From positions 2,238,876 through 2,302,875 of the forward strand of contig OX638380.1 of assembly GCA_951813855.1 (NCBI GenBank): a stretch of DNA of 64,000 nucleotides, given 5' to 3'. The DNA comes from an uncultured Verrucomicrobiae bacterium. GTDB taxonomy: Bacteria; Verrucomicrobiota; Verrucomicrobiia; Limisphaerales; AAA164-E04. Below the pieces are notes generated by a model, which was not told the origin of the DNA, made no database searches, and saw only the letters and a program-made list of their open reading frames with translations. The position numbers and the translations under genes were made by a program. Of this stretch, positions 29,211 to 37,652 are shown one piece after another; the stretch's first letter is position 1, and every line of letters starts with the position of its first letter.

Positions 29211-29671
29211 TCAATCATTGCAAAAGTAATGTCATGTAATTATATATCGAGTATCATCCAATTTAAAGTATGATTGGACCATTCCCATTTTCTTTTGGAT
29301 GGATTGCATAATGTTTTGAATTTTCTGTTGCATCGTCTTTTTGTTGGGTATCATTATTTTAGCTATACTTTGCTTTAAATGGTTCCAAACCTGCTCATCG
29401 GGATTTAATTCAGGGCTGTATGGAGGAAGATATTTCATTTCAATACTATCGTTTTCGGCTACCAACTCTTGGGCATAATCTGCTGTATGATAGCTGGCGT
29501 TATCACAAACAACAATTATTTTCCGTCCCACATCCTTAGAGAGTTTCGATAAGAACTCACAAAAACGCTGGGCATTCATTTTTCCTTTAAAAATGTTAAA
29601 TATCATCCGCCCGTCAGCGGATATGGCTGAAACTAGTTTAATCGAATAGCGATCCCCGGCATCTCGAACTA
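29211..29671 (-). mobile_element. IS630-family element, 3' remnant
   Basis: It matches the 3' 461 bp of the intact copy at 33888-35039 up to the TA in its gene (TCGAACTA). There the second copy is inserted. It still encodes the C-terminal part of the transposase, with VVCDNASYHTADY and PPYSPELNPDEQVWNHLKQ. The remaining 691 bp of this copy are missing from the window. Confidence 0.85.
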
Positions 29672-29752
29672 TCAATCTTTGCAAAAGTAATGTCATAATT
29701 GATCAGGAATTTATTAATCCGAAAAATGAAAAATATTTATTTTTTTTGCAAC

Positions 29753-29760
29753 GTTTTTTG
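29753..29760 (+). repeat. 8-bp target duplication, left copy (IS66)
   Basis: The sequence GTTTTTTG occurs directly before the IS66-type left end and again directly after its right end (31719-31726). Eight-base duplications are characteristic of the IS66 family. Confidence 0.9.
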
Positions 29761-31718
29761 GTAATTGATTAGCGGGTTTGAACGCCATTTTGAACTAAAC
29801 GATCTGACGAAAAGGATGCATTCCCATGATCAAGGATTTCATATTTCGCTTTTGTCAGGAGATGAGTGATCTCATTCCATCCGACGTCCTTGGTTGATCG
29901 TCTTGCGGCTTCAGATCAAATATCCTCGACCAACAACGTTGGCTTTCGAGTGGCATTCGATTGCCGTTCCAGCAAAATTACGGGAATAATCCCAAGCTCC
30001 ATGATTTCGGAAAACCAGTGCTGAAAGCACGATAAGACCCGAGCCGGTATCAACCGAGGGTGATCGAACCGAGAACTAAAGCGCTGACGCCAACGTCTCC
30101 AAAACCGACTCCTTTTTCAGGCGAGAGGTAGCCGTGACGCTAGTGATGGCCGCCCGACTCTGAGCCCCTCTCTGATTTTTCGAGCACTGGGAAACCTTCC
30201 GAGCCTTGACGCCCGGTCGCAGAGCCCGTTCGGCTCGATTGTTGGTCGGTTCAAGCTTCGGATGGTCCAGAAATCGAAGCAACTGGCCCTTTTGATTCTG
30301 GAGCCACAAGCTATTCAGCATCTTTTGATTATCCGGATCACTCAAGGATCGTGGTCTCAGATGATGATCGAGCTTTTGTTTCAAGTCGATCACTGCCGTC
30401 TGAAATTCCCTCGCGGTCCCATGGCCTGCGAGATTCAACTCCCTCAATTCCATGGCTTGTCGAAAGACATCTTTCGTATAATTGGCGAACCACTTCCCTT
30501 TGCCAGCTTTCCGGTCGGCCAAATCGGTCAAATTTCGTTGCCGGTGAGCCAGGCATCTTTGCTGGGGCACGGAATCAAAGCTCTGAGGTTGGTAACTCGT
30601 AAAACCGTCAACGACCACGATTCCCCGAAACGAAGGATCGATCACTTGGGCCACCTCGGCCGCACGATGATGCCGTTCAATTTGATAATAAATCGCCTTC
30701 TCGTTGCAAAACGTCATCAAAAAATGGGGGGTTCCCCCGACTTTCCAACCGGTATCGTCCGTGTGAATGATATCCGCTTGAGCCAGTTCCGCCTTGATTT
30801 CCTGAGCCAGTTCGCCAAGTTTCCCTTGCTCCGCCGCCTTCAGAGCCTTCTGGGTGATCGCACTTTGGGTCACGGGGATCTGGAGATAATCGTTGAGCAC
30901 CTTCTCCGCCTGGCGTAATGACATTCCCGAATCGTAATGCAAGGCCAAAGCATAGACTCGGGAGCCAATCCGATGAGCCGTCGCTCCAAACTGATCCTTC
31001 GCTAATTCAGGATGCGTGCCCCGGACCTTGTGTCCGCATCCCGTGCACTCCGCGACCTCAATCGAAAAGTATTTGATCACTCGGCCAATGAGTCGGGGCA
31101 GATCAATCGTCGTCGCGGTTTCCGAGGCTTGTCGCTCAAGTTTCGCCCCGCACTTCGGACAGGCCTCGGTATCCAGGGAAGCCTGAAACTCTTGGATTTC
31201 ATCAGGTTCTCGGGGCTCCGGCGCTGGTTTATGGCGAAACTTTCCTTGCCCAGGTTTGCGACCGGGCTTTTGGGGGTTTTCTTTGCGTTTGCCCTTGGAA
31301 AAAGGGGTAGCCGAACGATGGTTTTCTCTCTCCGACGATTCCAGTTGTTGCCGCAAATCCTGGTTTTCTTGTTTCAATTGGTCGGCAATCTCGAAATCTG
31401 CCGAGAGCGATGCGGGATCAGTTTGGCAACCACAGGAGCCGATCTGTTGTTGCAAATCTCGGATCAATTGCCGCAATTTCCGAATAACGTTCCGTAATTT
31501 CTGATTCTGTTGCTGCAGTTTCTGATTTTCCGCTTCCAGCGTCTCCACGCGCTGCATCGCAAGCTCAAGAGCCTTAACCAATTCCGCTGGATCCGCTTCG
31601 TGCAGTCGATGAGGATCAATCCCCGGCATGTTGCCTATTATAGCCTCATTAAAAAAAAAGTCAAGTCGAACCTCGAAATTCCTTGAAAAAACCCCATTTT
31701 AACCCGCTAATCAATTAC
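29761..31718 (-). mobile_element. IS66-family element, TnpC-only type
   Basis: The 1,958-bp element has perfect 18-bp terminal inverted repeats (GTAATTGATTAGCGGGTT) beginning with the GTAA typical of IS66, and an 8-bp target duplication on each side. It carries only the large transposase gene and no TnpA/TnpB accessory genes, as in the ISBst12-like subgroup. The left 315 bp (29761-30075) hold no gene. It sits inside an IS630 copy. Confidence 0.95.
30076..31629 (-). CDS. IS66-family transposase (TnpC type)
   Basis: The 517-residue protein starts with a leucine-zipper-like coiled coil (residues about 20-65, NQKLQQQNQKLRNVIRKL). A Lys/Pro-rich linker and a zinc-finger region with CPKCGAKL and CTGCGHKV follow (about residues 160-205). 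The DDE core has IIHTDDTGWKVGG, IVVVDGFTSY and the C-terminal Glu block LEPTNNRAERALRP. The gene is intact and the element ends are perfect, so this copy is probably active. Confidence 0.93.
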   Translation of the reverse strand: MPGIDPHRLHEADPAELVKALELAMQRVETLEAENQKLQQQNQKLRNVIRKLRQLIRDLQQQIGSCGCQTDPASLSADFEIADQLKQENQDLRQQLESSERENHRSATPFSKGKRKENPQKPGRKPGQGKFRHKPAPEPREPDEIQEFQASLDTEACPKCGAKLERQASETATTIDLPRLIGRVIKYFSIEVAECTGCGHKVRGTHPELAKDQFGATAHRIGSRVYALALHYDSGMSLRQAEKVLNDYLQIPVTQSAITQKALKAAEQGKLGELAQEIKAELAQADIIHTDDTGWKVGGTPHFLMTFCNEKAIYYQIERHHRAAEVAQVIDPSFRGIVVVDGFTSYQPQSFDSVPQQRCLAHRQRNLTDLADRKAGKGKWFANYTKDVFRQAMELRELNLAGHGTAREFQTAVIDLKQKLDHHLRPRSLSDPDNQKMLNSLWLQNQKGQLLRFLDHPKLEPTNNRAERALRPGVKARKVSQCSKNQRGAQSRAAITSVTATSRLKKESVLETLASAL

Positions 31719-31726
31719 GTTTTTTG
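31719..31726 (+). repeat. 8-bp target duplication, right copy (IS66)
   Basis: GTTTTTTG follows the right end of the IS66-type element and equals the eight bases before its left end at 29753-29760. Confidence 0.9.
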
Positions 31727-33887
31727 TATTGAGAATGTCTATAAAGACGTGAACGATAAACCAACTCAATCTTCTCGTAATCACTATACCTATGAACTAC
31801 GAACAACTGCGGTAGAAGCTGTTAAAAATGGTTCTACCGTAGCTGAAGTTGTCAGTGTAATGGGTATGTCTGCACGCACAGTATTTCGCTGGCTCGTTTG
31901 GTTTTCGACTGGGAGTTACGAAGGACTCAAAGACAATCCTAAATCAGGACGTCCCCGTAAGATTACAGAAGAAATGGCACAATGGTTATACAACGCGGTG
32001 ACTATGGGAAATCCCAAGCAATTTCAATTCGACTTTTGCCTATGGAGTCTCAAAACCATGCAAGTGTTATTGAAACAACAATTCGGGGTGTCGGTTCACG
32101 TTTCCACCATCAGTCGATTGCTTCATTCTATGGGATTAACTCCCCAGCGCCCCATCCACAAGTCTTACAAACAAAACCAGAAGAAAATCAAACGGTATCT
32201 GGAGATGTTTCCAGGCTTGAAACAACGAGCTGAGCAAGAGAATGCCCTAATTCTCTTTTTGGATGAAGCGTCAGTCCGAGCTGATTATCATCGAGGAACC
32301 ACTTGGTCTCGAATCGGTGTCACGCCGGTAGTTCGAGATGCCGGGGATCGCTATTCGATTAAACTAGTTTCAGCCATATCCGCTGACGGGCGGATGATAT
32401 TTAACATTTTCAAAGGAAAAATGAATGCTCAGCGTTTTTGTGAGTTTTTATCGAAACTCTCTAAGGATGTGGGACGGAAAATAATTGTTGTTTGTGATAA
32501 CGCCAGCTATCATACAGTAGATTATACCCAAGAGTTCGTAGCCGAAAACGAAAGTATTGAAATGAAATATCTTCCTCCATACAGCCCTGAATTAAATCCC
32601 GATGAGCAGGTTTGGAACCATTTAAAGCAAAGATTAGCTAAAATAATAATACCCAACAAAAAGACGATGCAACAGAAAATTCAAAACATTATGCAATCCA
32701 TCCAAAAGAAAATGGGAATGGTCCAATCATACTTTAAATTGGATGATACTCGATATATAATTACATGACATTACTTTTGCAATGATTGATAGCGTATCAT
32801 TGTGGAGAGTTTGAAGGGTTTAAAGACGAGAAACTGGATGAAGCATTCTTTAAATACGGTAATCTAGCCATGTCGTTGCCGAATGCCAATCCCGCTGTGC
32901 GAATTTCCGTTTTGCTGCGTAGAGTCATAATCTACAGATATAGACAGGATCATCGCTCTGCAATGAAATTAGCGAATCACATTATACAGTTGCCGATTGA
33001 TGAGGTTCCCCCTGGATTCATTCATTCGGCAAAACAAGAACAGATCAAGGCAATAAAAGAAAGAATTTACGCCGCTGTTTCGATTTTACGAGGTGTATTG
33101 CCGGACGCAAATCAATTAGAAATGAAAGAAGCAGAAGCTGTTGTAATCGCAAGAATAGAGGGTCGAGACGGACTAAGCAATGAAGATCATTCCACATTTA
33201 ACTCGAGTGCTACAATGTACTCCTCTGGATCTTTGCTTAGAATACTGTTGAATGCAATGATAAGAACTGAACGAAGCGACGAAGCGCGTGAAATTGCGAC
33301 TGAATTTATAGAAAAACATCCCTGTAATGAATGGTCTCCAAGATTAGCGGTCGAATTATCTAGAATTGAAAAGCAAGAAGGAGATTCGACCGAGCTAGAA
33401 ATCTGGGTTAAATATTTCGAAGACCAAGGTTGTGATAGTAGTGCTTATGCCTTCCTAGAGCTTAGATTCGCTCTATTCATGGCCTACAGTTCGGAGTTGG
33501 GCAAAACGGAACAAACAATCGCGACAGGAACAACAATTCTCGAACTTATGAATGAGGTTGACGACAAAAAGGTTAACGATGAGAATTGGCCCTTACCTAA
33601 ACTTTTCGAACAAAGAATTCCAATTAATGCCGATCTAATTGAATTCGAAATAAATTTTTTGCAAAAAAACAAACAAGACATACAAAAAACTGAAGAAATG
33701 GTAATTGCGCTTAAACGGCGACTGCGATTAAAAATAATAATCTTATGGATCATATTAGGCGTTATGTCCATCGGTTTGTTTTTGCTGGCCTTGCTAAGAA
33801 AAAAGCAATAAAAATATTTTTTGCATTTGCTATGGTTTTCGAAACCGATGCATTTCGATTGATTCTTTTTGCTACGTATCAAGCGTA

Positions 33888-35039
33888 TCAATCATTGCAA
33901 AAGTAATGTCATGTAATTATATATCGAGTATCATCCAATTTAAAGTATGATTGGACCATTCCCATTTTCTTTTGGATGGATTGCATAATGTTTTGAATTT
34001 TCTGTTGCATCGTCTTTTTGTTGGGTATCATTATTTTAGCTAATCTTTGCTTTAAATGGTTCCAAACCTGCTCATCGGGATTTAATTCAGGGCTGTATGG
34101 AGGAAGATATTTCATTTCAATACTATCGTTTTCGGCTACGAACTCTTGGGTATAATCTGCTGTATGATAGCTGGCGTTATCACAAACAACAATTATTTTC
34201 CGTCCCACATCCTTAGAGAGTTTCGATAAGAACTCACAAAAACGCTGGGCATTCATTTTTCCTTTGAAAATGTTAAATATCATCCGCCCGTCAGCGGATA
34301 TGGCTGAAACTAGTTTAATCGAATAGCGATCCCCGGCATCTCGAACTACCGGCGTGACACCGATTCGAGACCAAGTGGTTCCTCGATGATAATCAGCTCG
34401 GACTGACGCTTCATCCAAAAAGAGAATTAGGGCATTCTCTTGCTCAGCTCGTTGTTTCAAGCCTGGAAACATCTCCAGATACCGTTTGATTTTCTTCTGG
34501 TTTTGTTTGTAAGACTTGTGGATGGGGCGCTGGGGAGTTAATCCCATAGAATGAAGCAATCGACTGATGGTGGAAACGTGAACCGACACCCCGAATTGTT
34601 GTTTCAATAACACTTGCATGGTTTTGAGACTCCACAGGCAAAAGTCGAATTGAAATTGCTTGGGATTTCCCATAGTCACCGCGTTGTATAACCATTGAGC
34701 CATTTCTTCTGTAATCTTACGGGGACGTCCTGATTTAGGATTGTCTTTGAGTCCTTCGTAACTCCCAGTCGAAAACCAAACGAGCCAGCGAAATACTGTG
34801 CGTGCAGACATACCCATTACACTGACAACTTCAGCTACGGTTGAGCCATTTTTAACAGCTTCTACCGCAGTTGTTCGTAGTTCATAGGTATAGTGATTAC
34901 GAGAAGATTGAGTTGGTTTATCGTTCACGTCTTTATAGACATTCTCAATACAAAAAACGTTGCAAAAAAAATAAATATTTTTCATTTTTCGGATTAATAA
35001 ATTCCTGATCAATTATGACATTACTTTTGCAAAGATTGA
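33888..35039 (-). mobile_element. IS630-family element, intact copy
   Basis: The 1,152-bp element is flanked by TA (33886-33887 and 35040-35041). Terminal inverted repeats TCAATC(A/T)TTGCAAAAGTAA extend further with few differences. It inserted about 75 bp after the stop of the split TPR-like gene, in non-coding DNA. It is nearly identical to the copy at 29672-32789, indicating recent movement. Confidence 0.92.
33909..34985 (-). CDS. IS630-family transposase, intact
   Basis: The 358-residue protein has an N-terminal helix-turn-helix (VVSVMGMSARTVFRWLVWF) and a second DNA-binding segment (FGVSVHVSTISRLLHSMG). The DDE catalytic core has LFLDEASVRADYHRGTTW, IIVVCDNASYHTADY and YSPELNPDEQVWNHLK. 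I chose ATG 34985 (MKNIYFF); the longer frame from a TTG nine codons upstream reaches into the terminal region. It is the likely active source of the other two copies. Confidence 0.92.
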   Translation of the reverse strand: MKNIYFFCNVFCIENVYKDVNDKPTQSSRNHYTYELRTTAVEAVKNGSTVAEVVSVMGMSARTVFRWLVWFSTGSYEGLKDNPKSGRPRKITEEMAQWLYNAVTMGNPKQFQFDFCLWSLKTMQVLLKQQFGVSVHVSTISRLLHSMGLTPQRPIHKSYKQNQKKIKRYLEMFPGLKQRAEQENALILFLDEASVRADYHRGTTWSRIGVTPVVRDAGDRYSIKLVSAISADGRMIFNIFKGKMNAQRFCEFLSKLSKDVGRKIIVVCDNASYHTADYTQEFVAENDSIEMKYLPPYSPELNPDEQVWNHLKQRLAKIMIPNKKTMQQKIQNIMQSIQKKMGMVQSYFKLDDTRYIIT

Positions 35040-35182
35040 TAATGCCGAGCACGAAACCAACATCAACCGTTTCGCAGAAATTTAATAACGTTCGGCGTCG
35101 GCCCTGATTCAGTAACAGACTCTACGTAGATCCCAAGAGCGTCGATTATGCTCAACTTAAAAATATCTACCCCGAAAAAGAA

Positions 35183-35662
35183 ATGCGTACTGCGCTAATC
35201 TTGTTAGAGAATCTCAGCAAAAGACTCGATAGTTCCTATAGTATTACATCGCCTAATCATATTTTATACGACCGTTTTGGTTGGCTCGACCATTACGGAA
35301 CCCCGACTGGCACGCTAAAACCGTTAATAATGCTTTTAGCCGACAACATCGACTTTGTCGAACTGGATTTTGAAATTCAACCTCACCCTCGAATCATTCT
35401 GGATCCTCCTGCCATTAGGATTAAAGCTGGTTTGGAATATCTCGAACGGGATTACATCCAAAAAACCGACAAGGGATGGCGAGTTCGTTTTCAGGGCCCG
35501 ACTCAGCCGCGCTGGAAGCACGGCGTTCAATCGGTATTTATTGCCACAGTCCCCAATCAACATCTCACCGAAAGCTTTACCCCGTGGATTCTGCATTCGG
35601 TCTGCTGGAGAAACGGAGAGAATGTTATGGAAGAAGACGAGATGACTGCTTCGAACCGTTAA
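35183..35662 (+). CDS. hypothetical protein, possibly 5'-truncated
   Basis: The 159-residue protein has no domain I recognise. Its frame stays open for about 25 codons upstream of ATG 35183 (with LYVDPKSVDYAQLKNIYPEK, which looks like real protein) before a stop near 35105, without a good start codon. The 5' end may therefore have been lost, perhaps with the nearby IS insertion. The sequence is mixed alpha/beta with no membrane segment (FGWLDHYGTPTGTLKPLIML, GWRVRFQGPTQPRWKHG). A hairpin terminator follows about 50 bp after the stop. Confidence 0.5.
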   Translation: MRTALILLENLSKRLDSSYSITSPNHILYDRFGWLDHYGTPTGTLKPLIMLLADNIDFVELDFEIQPHPRIILDPPAIRIKAGLEYLERDYIQKTDKGWRVRFQGPTQPRWKHGVQSVFIATVPNQHLTESFTPWILHSVCWRNGENVMEEDEMTASNR

Positions 35663-35712
35663 TTTCACCTGAGTTCCGAGTTCCTGAACGTAACACCGAT
35701 CAAACGCAGACT

Positions 35713-35748
35713 CCGCCAAGTTCCAAGTGGAGTTTCCAAACTTGGCGG
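35713..35748 (+). terminator. hairpin terminator candidate
   Basis: A perfect 10-bp stem (CCGCCAAGTT / AACTTGGCGG) with a 16-base loop is followed by TTTCT. The T tract is short, but the position, 50 bp after one gene and 90 bp before the next, fits a terminator closing the acquired island and separating it from the lipoyl-carrier operon. Confidence 0.6.
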
Positions 35749-35837
35749 TTTCTCCGGCAGACCATAAACCATAACCCGAACCAAAAAAACAAAACGAATT
35801 GCGCTTGTTTCGTTCTTTCCCCTAACCTTGGCGTCCG

Positions 35838-36323
35838 GTGGCGACAACTAAAAGCAAAACAATCTTCTATCGGCGATCTCATTTTTCGACGCATTTACCG
35901 CTGAACGCCGTCTACAGCCCCTCGCACAGTTGGATTCGCAAACCAACTCCTGGCGTTTGCCGGGTCGGACTCACCAAATTCGCCACGCGCATGCTGGGCG
36001 AAATGGTGGATCACCGATTCGAAATCACCGACGGCACCGACATCAAACCCGGACAGATTCTCGGTTGGGTAGAAGGCTTCAAGGCCATCTCGGACGTTTA
36101 TTCCGTCGTGGAAGGCACCTACCTGCGAAGCAACCCGATACTGAAGGAGCAAATCGCCTTGATCTCGAGTGATCCCTACGGGACCGGCTGGCTTTACGAA
36201 GCGGAGGGCGAGCCCGATCCCCGCTGCCTCGACGCCCACGCCTATACTGGCGTGCTTAACGCCATCATCGACAAAATGCTCGAGGAACAGCAATCTCAAG
36301 CCGAGTCGGATTCCAAACCGTGA
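35838..36323 (+). CDS. GcvH-like lipoyl carrier protein
   Basis: The 161-residue protein has the full GcvH fold: SPSHSWIRKPTPGVCRVGLT, ITDGTDIKPGQILGWVEGF, and the lipoylation site GFKAISDVYSVVEGTY with Lys at about residue 81. It also has SSDPYGTGWLYEAE near the C-terminus. The start is GTG 35838, giving a 20-residue leader that may be partly artefact. GcvH normally shuttles aminomethyl groups between GcvP, GcvT and Lpd, but none of those genes is nearby. It lies 16 bp before a G3E GTPase and heads a redox/isoprenoid gene group, which suggests a different lipoyl-dependent job, as with the LbpA proteins of sHdr systems. Confidence 0.8.
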   Translation: MATTKSKTIFYRRSHFSTHLPLNAVYSPSHSWIRKPTPGVCRVGLTKFATRMLGEMVDHRFEITDGTDIKPGQILGWVEGFKAISDVYSVVEGTYLRSNPILKEQIALISSDPYGTGWLYEAEGEPDPRCLDAHAYTGVLNAIIDKMLEEQQSQAESDSKP

Positions 36324-36339
36324 CGATTCGACGTTCGCT

Positions 36340-37479
36340 ATGACCGAGACCGAAACGCCCCCTGCGAAAAATCTGGCCCGCTACATCATGATCGGCGGCT
36401 TTCTGGGTGCCGGCAAGACGACCGTCATGGCTCATCTCGCCCGGCACCTGACCGGGCGCAACCTCAAAGTCGGCCTCATCACCAACGATCAGGGAAGCGG
36501 TCTGGTCGACACGACGATCCTGCGATCCCAAGGATTCCCTACCCAGGAAATCGCCGGAGGTTGCTTTTGCTGCCGGTTCAACTCGCTCGTGGACGCCGCC
36601 CGCCGCCTGACCGACGAATCGCGCCCGGAAGTGTTTCTAGCCGAACCGGTAGGCAGTTGCACCGATCTGCTGGCCACCGTCTCCTATCCCTTGAGACGAA
36701 TCTACGGCGACCGTTACCGGATTGCGCCGCTGTCCACTCTGGTCGATCCCATCCGGGCCCGCCGCATCCTCGACCTGGATCCGGGAGCCCGGTTCAGCGA
36801 AAAAGTGCGTTATATCTATCGCAAACAACTGGAAGAAGCTCAGCTGATCGTTATCAATAAAACCGACCTGCTGTCCGCCAAAGACCTTCAGGAACTAACG
36901 GATCGTTTGGCGCAGGAATTTCCCCGAGCTCGAATCCTGTCGATCTGCGCTCGCCGACGCGCCAACCTGATTCCATGGTTCGACCTGCTGACCGAAACCA
37001 CCCAACCCGGACTGCCGACTATGGAGTTGGATTACGACCGCTATGCCGAAGGCGAAGCCTTGCTGGGCTGGCTTAATGCGACCGTACGGCTCCAATCCGC
37101 CGCCGAACTCGACGGCAACGAATTAATCGTCGAACTCACGGCAATACTTCAACACCAAGTAACCGATCTCGACTCCGAAATCGCCCACCTCAAACTGACC
37201 CTGTCCACCCAATCCGGACTGGAAGCTCTGGCCTCGGTCAACGTCGTGCGCCACGATCTGGTCCCCGAACTGGGGCAACGGTTGGAAACGCCGATCCGAA
37301 CCGGCGAACTCATCATCAACCTCAGAGCCGAAACCGATCCCAAAGCGCTGGAAAAAATCGTACGCTCCAGCCTGACGAGTCTGGCGAAGCGGCGAAACGT
37401 TATCCTCGCCGTCGAAGATTTGGAATGTTTTCGCCCGGGCCGACCCACCCCGACCTTTCGCGAAGAAGCGGTCGGCTGA
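36340..37479 (+). CDS. CobW/HypB-type G3E GTPase
   Basis: The 379-residue protein has the P-loop MIGGFLGAGKTTVMAHLA (about residues 17-34), GLITNDQGSGLVDT and the CxCC metal-binding motif GGCFCCRF. It also has LAEPVGSCTDL and the base-specificity motif INKTDLLSAKDL. G3E GTPases deliver or insert metals or cofactors into target enzymes. The C-terminal half (from about residue 230) does not look like the usual CobW_C domain and is uncharacterised. I chose ATG 36340; the frame is open upstream but overlaps the carrier gene. The ISAs1-type insertion starts shortly downstream and separates it from the rest of the group. Confidence 0.85.
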   Translation: MTETETPPAKNLARYIMIGGFLGAGKTTVMAHLARHLTGRNLKVGLITNDQGSGLVDTTILRSQGFPTQEIAGGCFCCRFNSLVDAARRLTDESRPEVFLAEPVGSCTDLLATVSYPLRRIYGDRYRIAPLSTLVDPIRARRILDLDPGARFSEKVRYIYRKQLEEAQLIVINKTDLLSAKDLQELTDRLAQEFPRARILSICARRRANLIPWFDLLTETTQPGLPTMELDYDRYAEGEALLGWLNATVRLQSAAELDGNELIVELTAILQHQVTDLDSEIAHLKLTLSTQSGLEALASVNVVRHDLVPELGQRLETPIRTGELIINLRAETDPKALEKIVRSSLTSLAKRRNVILAVEDLECFRPGRPTPTFREEAVG

Positions 37480-37652
37480 CCGGGCGACCGGCCCGACACT
37501 CCAGGGTTTTTTCACGCTAATCGCTAGAGGCCCGTGTCACCGATTTCGGGACATATTCGCTTTTTCCCTTCACCAGAGAGCCGAAACTTTAGCGCCTTCG
37601 AAATGGGAAAATAAAGCTGGCTTTTTCATTCTCCGGTCGTTATTGGTTCCTC

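Larger units (their letters stand above)
29726..32768 (+). pseudogene. IS630-family transposase, interrupted near its N-terminus
   Basis: The original frame starts at ATG 29726 (MKNIYFFCNVF). It is broken after 29760 by the IS66-type element and resumes at 31727 (CIENVYKDVND). The 3' portion remains open from 31683 to 32768 and carries the whole helix-turn-helix (MGMSARTVFRWLVWFSTG) and DDE domain: LFLDEASVRADYH, VVCDNASYHTVDY and SPELNPDEQVWNHL. A protein lacking only about 11 native N-terminal residues could still be made from an IS66-derived start at 31683, so loss of activity is not certain. Confidence 0.8.
29211..32789. mobile_element. compound IS630-type insertion (partial copy + full copy + IS66)
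   Basis: The insertion is bounded by TA on both sides (29209-29210 and 32790-32791), the target of IS630/Tc1-type elements. Both outer ends are the 3'-type terminal repeat of the same element (TCAATCATTGCAAAAG inward), in opposite orientation. Inside are a 461-bp 3' fragment on the minus strand (29211-29671), a full-length copy on the plus strand (29672-32789), and an IS66-type element within the latter. The 5' fragment of the first copy that should follow the second copy is absent. Confidence 0.85.
29672..32789 (+). mobile_element. IS630-family element, full copy interrupted by IS66
   Basis: After removal of the IS66 element and its 8-bp duplication the copy is 89 + 1063 = 1152 bp, exactly the length of the copy at 33888-35039. 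The 5' end is TCAATCTTTGCAAAAG and the 3' end is the inverted form with one different base (TCAATCATTGCAAAAG). It was inserted at a TA inside an earlier copy of itself. Confidence 0.85.
28854..33811 (+). pseudogene. membrane TPR-like protein gene, split by transposons at 29210/32792
   Basis: The 5' part (28854-29210, 119 codons) and 3' part (32792-33811) join in frame when the insertion 29211-32789 and one TA copy are removed, giving an uninterrupted 458-residue protein. It has an N-terminal hydrophobic segment (IARLVLIAFLCVSWLDALRL, residues 20-39), a long helical body and a C-terminal membrane helix (LKIIILWIILGVMSIGLFLL) with a basic tail. The body has tetratricopeptide-like spacing, for example FFKYGNLAMSLPNANPAVRI and SAMKLANHIIQLP. 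I cannot assign a family or function. The absence of any other lesion suggests a recent insertion. Codon use is AT-rich, like the surrounding island. Confidence 0.75.
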
